DNA from: Kitasatospora setae KM-6054
GTDB lineage: Bacteria > Actinomycetota > Actinomycetes > Streptomycetales > Streptomycetaceae
Direction of reading: 5' to 3'
NCBI RefSeq assembly: GCF_000269985.1
Contig: NC_016109.1
Location: forward strand, 7,033,001 to 7,097,000
Length of the DNA stretch: 64,000 nucleotides
This document shows, one piece after another, positions 40,352-46,768 of the stretch. A program made the translations under genes and the position numbers. Each line of letters starts with the position of its first letter. Position 1 is the first letter of the stretch. A model generated the notes under the pieces. It had not been told where the DNA came from. It saw only the letters and a program-made list of their open reading frames with translations, and did no database searches.

Positions 40352-40471
40352 TCAGAGCGCTTCTTCGTCGATCTTGCTGCCGCAGTAGTTGGAGATGGTG
40401 CTCCACTCGTTGAGCTCGCCCTCGTCGCTGTCGGCGACCGACAGGTTCTGCAGCTTCAGGACCTCGGACAT
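40352..40471 (-). CDS. lanA4: Class III lanthipeptide precursor, copy 4 (first in the array)
   Basis: A 39-residue precursor, the first after lanKC (81 bp downstream of the lanKC stop). The leader has Val at position 4 and Ser at 15 (MSEVLKLQNLSVADSDEGEL). The core is NEW, STISNYC with Tyr29, then GSKIDEEAL. It thus shares its core start with copy 1 and its tail with copy 3. ATG 40471, ribosome site AAGGGAG. It may be the parental copy, but the order of duplication cannot be fixed by eye. Confidence 0.82.
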   Translation of the reverse strand: MSEVLKLQNLSVADSDEGELNEWSTISNYCGSKIDEEAL

Positions 40472-40502
40472 CGTGAACTCCCTTGTTTCGGTGGTGCGTC
40501 GA

Positions 40503-40524
40503 CTCCCGGGCGGTCGCCCGGGAG
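40503..40524 (-). terminator. 9-bp hairpin between lanKC and the precursor array
   Basis: CTCCCGGGC (40503-40511) and GCCCGGGAG (40516-40524) are exact complements around a 4-base loop, 30-50 bp after the lanKC stop and about 30 bp before the first precursor's start. It could be a partial terminator, a 3' stabiliser for lanKC or a processing site. Confidence 0.55.
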
Positions 40525-40552
40525 GGGCAGGTGGGGCCCGGCGGCAGCGGGC

Positions 40553-43093
40553 TCAGGGGCGGGCGGCCGCCAGGGCCGGCAGGGTGGCGCCGGGCAGGTC
40601 CAGCGGCGCGCCGGCGGCGGCGTGCAGGGCCAGCAGGACGCCGGCGGTGCCGGTGGAGAGGTCCATCGACAGGCGGTGCAGCTGGTCGCCGGCGAACGCG
40701 GTGCCCCCGCCGTACGGGACGGCGTGCCAGCCGAGCAGGCGCCGCTGGCGGGCGAGCGGTTCGGCGGTGCCGGGGCGGTCGCGGTGTTCGGCGAGCAGGG
40801 CCAGCAGGCCGGCCCGGCCGTGGAACAGCCCGCCGAAGATCACCAGCCGGGCGCGGGCGGCCAGCAGGATCCCGTCCAGGGCGCGGGCGAACTCCTCGTC
40901 CTCGGGCCGGTGCCGCAGGTAGTGGCCGAGCAGCAGGCCGACTCCGGCGCTGCCGCTGCCCAGGTAGGGGAGCAGCCGGGTGCCGTCCAGCAGGTTGACC
41001 GCGCCCTCCTCGCTGGTGCGGCAGCGCGCCAGGTCGGCGCGCAGGGCGCGGGCGGCCAGGTCGAGGTGGGCCGGGTCGCCGCCGTCCTGGTGCAGGTGCA
41101 GGAAGAACGAGGCGGTCCCGCTCGGGCCGGTCAGCAGTCCGGCGCCGTCCCGGGGCGGTGCGGCCGGGTCGAGGGTGGCGGCGAGCCGTTCGGCGGTGCG
41201 GTCGAGGGCGTCGCGCAGGCCGCCGTCGCCGGTGGCGCGGTGCAGCCGGTGCAGGGTCAGTCCGATGCCGGCCAGGCCGTTGCGGAGCGACGGCTCGTCG
41301 GTCCGGCCGGCCCGGTCGAGGAGGTCCAGGGCCTTTTGCGGGTGGCCGAGTTCGTCCAGGACGAGGGCGGCCCCGTGCAGGCCGCCGTACAGGCCGGGCC
41401 GCGGGTCGCGGCTGCGGCGGGCGGCCCGCCACAGCCAGTCGGCGTGCTCCTCGTCGACCGGCTGCCCGGTGGCGTGCAGGGCGTGCAGGACGCCGGCCGC
41501 GCCGTGCTCCAGGGTGTGGCCGCCGTCGGTCAGCCCGGCCGGGTCGCCCGGGAAGAGGCGGTCGGTGCGGTGCGGGGTGGCGGAGGCCAGGATCGCCCGG
41601 GTGAGCGCGGCGGTCAGCCCGTCGGTGTCGGCCGGGTCGGCGAACGGGTCCTCGGGGGCAGGGAGTCGGACGGAGGGGCGGCGCAGGCCGCTGCGCACCC
41701 GTGCGGTGTGGGCGGTCGGGACGGGGAAGAACTCGGCCATGGCGTCCGCGAGTTGGTCGACCTTCGCGGGCTGGAGGTCGAGCAGCATGGTGTACGGCAG
41801 GAACAGCGCGAGCCGGATGCAGTCCAGCGCGTACCTGTCCCGGGCGAAGCCGGCCGTGGCGTGCGGGGCGACGAACCCCGGGCAGGCGACCGAGGGTTCG
41901 GGCTCGTGCTCCGGGCGGTGCGCGACCTCGAAGTCGACCAGGCAGATCCGGCCGTCCGGGCGGAGCAGCACGTTGGCGGGGTGCAGGTCGCCGAACGCGT
42001 AGCCGCGGGCGTGCACTTGGTCGATCGCCAGCTCCAACTGGCGGACGATGTCCAGGGCTTGCTCGGTGTACCGGGCCAGCTCGGCGGCGGTCGGCTCGGG
42101 GCGGGTCAGCGGGTTGGAGCGGGCCAGGAACTGGCGCAGCGTCTCGCCCTCGACGTACTCCTCCGCCAGGTAGTGGTGCTCCCAGACGGTGAACTCGTCC
42201 AGCAGCCGGGGGACGAACTCCAGCCCGGCCAGGGCGCGCAGGGCCCGCGCCTCGGTGCGCAGCCGGGTGACCGCGTCGGCCCCGGCCCCGTCCAGTCCGG
42301 CCAGCGGCCGGGCCTCGCGCAGCACCACCCGGCCGCCGTCGGTCCGGCTGCGGGCCAGGTAGACGCCGCCGCCGTTGGAGAAGTGCAGCGCCCGCTCGAT
42401 CAGGTAGGGCAGCCCCGGCTGGCCGGCCGCGGCGGCCTCGTCGGCGCGCAGCTGCTCGGCCACGCACTCCGGCGGCTCCAGCCACTGCGGCAGTTCGAAG
42501 TACGGCTCGCGCCGGTCCGGGACGAGGGTGCCGTCCGGCCGGGCGATCGCCAGCACCCGCTCGCCGCTCTCCAGCGTGCACCAGCGCTCCAGGAAGCCGC
42601 CGTACCGCAGGTACAGCGGACCGTCCTGCCAGCGCAGGTCGCCGAGCACGTACGGGGCGCGGCGGCCGGCCAGCAGCGGGCCCAGCCCGTCCAGTGCGTC
42701 GCGGAGCCGCTCGTCGTCGGCCGGGTACAGCGTCATCAGCTTGCCGCTGCTGCCCCGGCGGGCGTACTTGCCGTTGTTCAGGTGGTGCACCCGCGGGCTG
42801 ACCAGGAACTTGTGCGGCAGGCCCGCCTCCAGGCAGTAGGCGGTGACCAGTTCGATCACCTCGGCGGCTTCGGCCGGCACCGCGGAGACGTGGATCTTCC
42901 AGCCCTGGTCCGGCAGTTCGGCGCCCTCGGGGGCGAGGAAGAACCAGGAGCCGTTCTGGTGGCTCCGCCAACCCGCCGGGACGGGACGGTCGACGGCGGC
43001 GAACCGGCGCTTCGCGGCGCCGTGCACGGGGTGGTCGTAGAAGTGCGGATCGTCCCCGGCGAACAGGTGGTGATTGCGTTTCACGTCGTCCAC
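40553..43093 (-). CDS. lanKC: Class III lanthionine synthetase LanKC
   Basis: An 846-residue three-domain enzyme that phosphorylates and dehydrates Ser/Thr of the precursor and forms the rings. The first 230 residues are the phospho-Ser/Thr lyase (start MDDVKRNHHLFAGDDPHFYDHP). The kinase follows: HFSNGGGVYLAR near 238, VVLREARPLAG (the usual Lys position reads Arg), GYAFGDLHPANVL near 367 and VDFEVA. The last 330 residues form the LanC-like cyclase with repeats such as NGLAGIGLTLH, GSGSAGVGLLL, GLFHGRAGLL and STGTAGVLLAL but no Cys-Cys-His zinc ligands, as expected for class III rather than IV. GTG 43093 has GGAAAGGGG before it. It is followed by four precursor genes. Confidence 0.93.
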   Translation of the reverse strand: MDDVKRNHHLFAGDDPHFYDHPVHGAAKRRFAAVDRPVPAGWRSHQNGSWFFLAPEGAELPDQGWKIHVSAVPAEAAEVIELVTAYCLEAGLPHKFLVSPRVHHLNNGKYARRGSSGKLMTLYPADDERLRDALDGLGPLLAGRRAPYVLGDLRWQDGPLYLRYGGFLERWCTLESGERVLAIARPDGTLVPDRREPYFELPQWLEPPECVAEQLRADEAAAAGQPGLPYLIERALHFSNGGGVYLARSRTDGGRVVLREARPLAGLDGAGADAVTRLRTEARALRALAGLEFVPRLLDEFTVWEHHYLAEEYVEGETLRQFLARSNPLTRPEPTAAELARYTEQALDIVRQLELAIDQVHARGYAFGDLHPANVLLRPDGRICLVDFEVAHRPEHEPEPSVACPGFVAPHATAGFARDRYALDCIRLALFLPYTMLLDLQPAKVDQLADAMAEFFPVPTAHTARVRSGLRRPSVRLPAPEDPFADPADTDGLTAALTRAILASATPHRTDRLFPGDPAGLTDGGHTLEHGAAGVLHALHATGQPVDEEHADWLWRAARRSRDPRPGLYGGLHGAALVLDELGHPQKALDLLDRAGRTDEPSLRNGLAGIGLTLHRLHRATGDGGLRDALDRTAERLAATLDPAAPPRDGAGLLTGPSGTASFFLHLHQDGGDPAHLDLAARALRADLARCRTSEEGAVNLLDGTRLLPYLGSGSAGVGLLLGHYLRHRPEDEEFARALDGILLAARARLVIFGGLFHGRAGLLALLAEHRDRPGTAEPLARQRRLLGWHAVPYGGGTAFAGDQLHRLSMDLSTGTAGVLLALHAAAGAPLDLPGATLPALAAARP

Positions 43094-43104
43094 CCCTTTC
43101 CGTG

Positions 43105-43144
43105 ATTCGGAGATTCAGCGATTCGGTCATTCGGTGATTGTGGT
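43105..43144 (-). repeat. 8-bp direct repeats upstream of lanKC
   Basis: On the plus strand ATTCGGAG, ATTCAGCG, ATTCGGTC, ATTCGGTG and ATTGTGGT follow each other without gap, an 8-bp period, ending 12 bp from the lanKC GTG. They may be slippage or a protein-binding array. Confidence 0.6.
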
Positions 43145-43236
43145 GAATGCGGAGAATTTCTCGGCGATCTCCCCGGCCGGCCGCCGCCGGAAGCGGATTC
43201 CGGTGCGGCCGCGCCTATTCGGGGGAGCCGGGTGGA

Positions 43237-43347
43237 TCAGGCGACGACCCAGCCCTCGTTCAGGTTGCGGCGGGTGTCGCCGAGGACGCGGTCGGTGCGC
43301 TCCGCGGACTCCGGCGAGTCGGCGAGGAAGTTCGACGTGGCGTGCAT
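43237..43347 (-). CDS. Small 36-residue peptide gene upstream of lanKC
   Basis: ATG 43347 with AAGGAG 8 bases upstream encodes 36 residues: MHATSNFLADSPESAERTDR, then a middle and the end NLNEGWVVA. It has no Cys and no signal peptide. Base use and ribosome site look real. It lies 30 bp after the exported small protein gene and 143 bp before lanKC, on the same strand, so all may share a transcript. I do not recognise it; a RiPP-like peptide, an immunity factor or a regulator are all open. Confidence 0.55.
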   Translation of the reverse strand: MHATSNFLADSPESAERTDRVLGDTRRNLNEGWVVA

Positions 43348-43377
43348 AGCGGGCTCCTTGGCGAAGATCGGTGGGTA

Positions 43378-43584
43378 TCACTGACCCCAGGTCACGTCGT
43401 CGGTGTGGGCCGTCGGCGTGGCGGTGGGCGACGGGGACGCGGTGGCGGACACCTGCGGGCCGTCGGCCCGGAGGGTGGTGCCGAGCGGGGAGGAGTGCGC
43501 CGGAACGGCCAGGCCGACGGCGGCCGAGAGGCCGGCGACGAGGAGTGCGGCGAGCACGGTGCGGGCCGTACGGGTGGCGTTCAC
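43378..43584 (-). CDS. Small exported protein upstream of the lanthipeptide genes
   Basis: A 68-residue protein from GTG 43584 with GGGGAGAG about 7 bases upstream. Residues 1-32 are a signal peptide (NATRTARTVLAALLVAGLS, cleavage near AHS). The mature part is short, rich in Ser, Thr and Pro and ends HTDDVTWGQ. Upstream lie 16-bp tandem repeats. The function is unknown; its place directly before the 36-residue gene and lanKC suggests a link with the lanthipeptide system, but it might be an independent secreted peptide. Confidence 0.6.
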   Translation of the reverse strand: MNATRTARTVLAALLVAGLSAAVGLAVPAHSSPLGTTLRADGPQVSATASPSPTATPTAHTDDVTWGQ

Positions 43585-44024
43585 GGAATTCTCTCCCCTG
43601 GTGAAATCGAATCTGCTGCGGCATCCTCCGGGTTTTCCCGGAGTGTTCCCGTGCCGTCGGCTTTCGGGATTCCGCGCTTTCGGGATTCCGCGCTTTCCGG
43701 TCTCGTGCTCCCCGGCGCTTTCCTCCCTGCCGACACCTCTACTCTGGCGCGTCCGGCGGGGGCGTGGAAGGCCGTCGGGGTGGACGGAAGTTGTCCTGGC
43801 ACAAGTCGTCCACTCGTCCCACCCGTCACACCGGCCTCACCAGCCCCCGGGTGCACGCGAACCGCCCCGTGCCCCTCCGGTTCGGCCCGGGACCGGTCCG
43901 GAAGCGGCACGGACGGCGGTGGCACGGGCGGTGGCGGGGGTCGCGGGGCGGCGGCGGAGCGCTGAAGCGGCGGCGGAACGGGGGCGGTCGGCGGCCGTGG
44001 ACGGAAGCGGCCCCGGCCGCGCGG
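43585..44024. other. Intergenic region with tandem repeats
   Basis: No gene is supported. It holds the 16-bp repeats at 43660-43699 and a 7-bp hairpin CTCCGGG-TTTT-CCCGGAG at 43626-43643 in the leader of the exported small protein. The rest is plain GC-rich DNA. Confidence 0.45.
43660..43699. repeat. 16-bp tandem repeat, two and a half copies
   Basis: GCTTTCGGGATTCCGC occurs at 43660-43675 and 43676-43691, followed by GCTTTCCG. It lies 76-115 bp upstream of the small exported protein gene, where promoter or operator sites are expected. Confidence 0.7.
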
Positions 44025-44657
44025 TCAGGAGACCGGCACGCGGGAGGGAGCGGGGGAGGAGGACGGGGACGGGCTCCCGGCCGGGGCCTCGCCGGGCTCC
44101 AGGCACGCCGACACGGTCGTCAGCAGCACCGTGGTCTTCCCGTCGCCCGCGCCCGTGTCGTCGCCGACCCGCACCTCCAGCGTGTACCGGTCCTGCCGGT
44201 CCCCGGTGGTCAGCTCGGCCGTGAACCAGGGCTCGGACATCGACTGGCCGGCCGCCGGCCGGGACTCCCGGTAGTCGCCGACCCGCAGGCCCCGCGCGGC
44301 CAGCGCGTCCCGCAGCCCCCTGACCCGGGCGGGCAGCACCTCGCTCGTCACGGCCACCCGCATCCCGATGGCCAGCCGGTACGGCTCGTCCTCGGCGGCG
44401 ATCCGCCAGCCGTCCGAGCAGCCGTCGAACATCCGGATCTGGCCGTCGAGCGCCACCGGCCGCCCCTCGCCCAGCACCTCCCGCATCCCGTCGAGCAGCC
44501 GCTCCGCCTGCTGCTCGCTGACCTCCCGGCTCCGCGTCCCCACCGGCTGCGCCCCCGGGCCGAGCAGCCCGCAGCCCGCGAGCGAGACACCCACCGCCAC
44601 CAGGACGAGCGCGCGGCCGGCGGCGCGGGAACGGGGGCTGGCGGTACGTACGGACAT
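44025..44657 (-). CDS. Lipoprotein of unknown function
   Basis: A 210-residue lipoprotein. Signal peptide RALVLVAVGVSLAGC with lipobox LAGC at about 26-29; ATG 44657 with GAGGGAAG upstream. The mature part includes SREVSEQQAERLLDGMREVLG, IRMFDGCSDGWRIAAEDEPYRLAIGMRVAVTSEVLP and a region ending TVSACLEPGE, with two further Cys likely to pair. The C-terminus is a Ser/Pro-rich tail. It is anchored on the outer face of the membrane. I do not recognise the family. Confidence 0.72.
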   Translation of the reverse strand: MSVRTASPRSRAAGRALVLVAVGVSLAGCGLLGPGAQPVGTRSREVSEQQAERLLDGMREVLGEGRPVALDGQIRMFDGCSDGWRIAAEDEPYRLAIGMRVAVTSEVLPARVRGLRDALAARGLRVGDYRESRPAAGQSMSEPWFTAELTTGDRQDRYTLEVRVGDDTGAGDGKTTVLLTTVSACLEPGEAPAGSPSPSSSPAPSRVPVS

Positions 44658-44744
44658 GCTGTTCTTCCCTCACATCGCTGACCTGCACGGCGGCCCGCCC
44701 CGGCGCCGGCGACCGGCGGGAGGACGGAGTCCGTCCGCTACACG

Positions 44745-44762
44745 CCCGGGCCCCCGCCCGGG
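44745..44762. terminator. 7-bp hairpin
   Basis: CCCGGGC-CCCC-GCCCGGG followed by gttgtc on the plus strand, between the lipoprotein gene and the gene at 44830. It may end the minus-strand transcript of the latter. Confidence 0.45.
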
Positions 44763-44829
44763 GTTGTCACGACTTTCCGACGCCCCCTGCCGAGCCGGGG
44801 AGCCGTGGAGCGGACAGGGCGCACAGGAC

Positions 44830-45213
44830 CTAGACCAGGTAGGCGTGCTCCGCCGGGAGCGGGGCGCGGTGCAGCCCGCCGCCGTGCAGCCGCCACTCCG
44901 ACGGGCCGTCCGCCTCGTGGCTGACCAGGAACAGCCCGTGCACCCGCTCGTCGTCGTCCTCCTCCCGCATCGGCGCGGACGGCGGCAGGGCCGCGATCCG
45001 GCACAGCAGCTCGCGGAGGTGCTCCTCCTCACCGGCCCGCAGGTCGGCGGCGAAGAACACCGCGTTGCCCCACATCGGCTGCTCGGCCGGGAAGCTCCAG
45101 CCGCCCCGGTAGCGGCGCGGCCCCCGCTCCGCGCGCTCCACCAGCTCCCGGACCAGCGCCAACTGCCGGTCGTCGCACTCCACCCAGCCCCGGACCGACA
45201 CGTACGTACTCAT
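44830..45213 (-). CDS. Hypothetical protein, 127 residues
   Basis: A soluble protein from ATG 45213: MSTYVSVRGWVECDDRQLAL, then LVERAERGPRRYRGGWSFPAEQPMWGNAVFFAADLRAGEEEHLRELLCRIAALPP and FLVSHEADGPSEWRLHGGGL. The ribosome site is weak. Similar proteins of this length occur in Streptomyces without assigned role. It is divergent from the serine hydrolase gene. Nothing in the sequence shows an enzyme motif. Confidence 0.7.
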   Translation of the reverse strand: MSTYVSVRGWVECDDRQLALVRELVERAERGPRRYRGGWSFPAEQPMWGNAVFFAADLRAGEEEHLRELLCRIAALPPSAPMREEDDDERVHGLFLVSHEADGPSEWRLHGGGLHRAPLPAEHAYLV

Positions 45214-45328
45214 CCGCGCAGTATCGCAGCCCGACCGCCCGCCGGGCCGGCCGGAAAACCGGGTGGCAGCGCGCCCGCCCGCCGGTAACGTCACCGAGGA
45301 GCGGTGACCGGGCGACGGGGGAGGGCCG

Positions 45329-46690
45329 ATGACGGAACCGGGCGGGGCCGAACGCTGGCCGTACGGCGCGGACGTGCCCGAACTGCTGCGCGCGTACGGC
45401 GTGCCGGGCTGCTCGGTGGCCGTCCGGGACGCCGACGGCCGCGAGCGCGCCTGGGCGTTCGGGCAGCGCACGGCGGCCGGCGGCGGCGACCGCGCGGTCG
45501 GCACCGGCACGCTGTTCCAAGCCTGTTCGCTGAGCAAGCCCGTCACCGCGCTCGGCGTGCTGCTGCTCGCCGAACGCGGCGAACTCGACCTGGACGCCGA
45601 CGTCAACGAGCGGCTCGCCGGCTGGCGGATCCCGCCCAGCGGCGGCTGGCAGCCCGCCGTCACCGCCCGCCGGCTGCTCAGCCACACCGCCGGCCTCGGC
45701 CCCTCCGGCTTCCCCGGCTACCCGGCCGGTGCCGAACTGCCCACCCTGCTCCAGGTGTTGGCCGGAACCGCGCCCGCCAACACGCCCGGTGTCCGGCCCG
45801 TCGGCCTGCCCGGCTTCGGATACGCCTACTCGGGCGGCGGCACCACCGTGCTGCAACTGCTGCTCGAATCGGTCACCGGACGGCCCGCCGCCGAACTGCT
45901 CCGCGACCTCGTCCTCGCCCCGCTCGGCATGACGGCCGCCCGGTTCGCCACCGCCGTCCCCGCCGACCTCGCCGCCCACGGCCACCGGCGCGGCGGCGCC
46001 CCCGTCCCCGGCGGCTGGGCCCGCCACCCCGAGCTGTGCGCCGCCGGACTCTGGGCCACCCCCGCCGAACTGCTGCGCCTCGCCGCCGCGTTCCAGGGCC
46101 CCGCCACCCCGATCGGCCCCGCCGCCGCCCGGGCCGCCCTCACTCCGCACGCCCAAGTACCGCCGGGCGGCGCCTCGTTGGCCGGGCTCGACCGGGTCGG
46201 CCTCGGCCTCTTCCTGCGCACCGACCCGGCCGGCGCGGTCAGCTGGTTCGGCCACGCCGGCGGCAACGACGGCTACCGCTGCTACCTGCTGGCCGAGACC
46301 GGCAGCGGACGCGCCGCCGCCGTGATGACCAACGGCGACGGCGGCCACGCCCTGCTCTCCCGGCTGATCCCCGCGATCGCCGCCCACCACGGCTGGACCG
46401 GCCTCGACTTCACCCCGCCCTACGACCCGCCCGCCCCCGTCCCGCCCGGCCTCCGCCCCGGCCGCTGGCGCCGCACCGCCGACCCCGCCGGGCCCGGCCT
46501 CGAACTCGCCCTCCGCGACGGCCGGTTGGAGCTCGACTGGCCCGGCCAGCCCGCCCTGCCGCTGTTCACCGCCTCCGCCACCGAACTCCTCGCCGAGGAC
46601 GTCGACCTCACCGCCCGGCTCACCCCCGCCGGCACCCTGCTGGTCGAACAGGGCGGTCACAGCGTGGAGTTCGCTCCGCACGAAGAGTGA
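45329..46690 (+). CDS. Serine hydrolase of the beta-lactamase/class C family
   Basis: A 453-residue penicillin-binding-protein-fold hydrolase without signal peptide. The SxxK motif is in FQACSLSKPVTALG (near residue 70), the Tyr motif is YAYSGGGTT and the third motif is WFGHAGGNDG. Such proteins include esterases, D-aminopeptidases and transesterases. A C-terminal lipocalin-like beta domain (residues about 370-453) follows. GGAGGG lies just before ATG 45329. Cytosolic location suggests a small-molecule esterase rather than a wall enzyme. Confidence 0.87.
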   Translation: MTEPGGAERWPYGADVPELLRAYGVPGCSVAVRDADGRERAWAFGQRTAAGGGDRAVGTGTLFQACSLSKPVTALGVLLLAERGELDLDADVNERLAGWRIPPSGGWQPAVTARRLLSHTAGLGPSGFPGYPAGAELPTLLQVLAGTAPANTPGVRPVGLPGFGYAYSGGGTTVLQLLLESVTGRPAAELLRDLVLAPLGMTAARFATAVPADLAAHGHRRGGAPVPGGWARHPELCAAGLWATPAELLRLAAAFQGPATPIGPAAARAALTPHAQVPPGGASLAGLDRVGLGLFLRTDPAGAVSWFGHAGGNDGYRCYLLAETGSGRAAAVMTNGDGGHALLSRLIPAIAAHHGWTGLDFTPPYDPPAPVPPGLRPGRWRRTADPAGPGLELALRDGRLELDWPGQPALPLFTASATELLAEDVDLTARLTPAGTLLVEQGGHSVEFAPHEE

Positions 46691-46768
46691 GCGCACCCCG
46701 CCTGGAAGCCGCTCGGAACGCAGGTCGGCGACGGTCGCCGGACGCCATCGCATAGGCTCGACCCCACG

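Larger units (their letters stand above)
39817..40471 (-). repeat. Tandem array of four precursor genes, unit about 178 bp
   Basis: Precursor starts are at 40471, 40294, 40115 and 39936, spaced 177, 179 and 179 bp. Both coding and spacer sequence are repeated; the spacers after copies 3 and 2 share more than 40 identical bases. This is recent tandem duplication with slight drift in the core peptides. Confidence 0.95.

Noticed and set aside
39817..40471. Regular repeats resembling a CRISPR array
   Set aside because: The unit is 178 bp and codes for peptides with start, stop and ribosome site; there are no short direct repeats with unique spacers and no cas genes.
43581..43925. A 114-codon minus-strand frame upstream of the small exported protein gene
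   Set aside because: No ribosome binding site, no recognisable domain, and it covers the tandem repeats and leader of the small exported protein gene.
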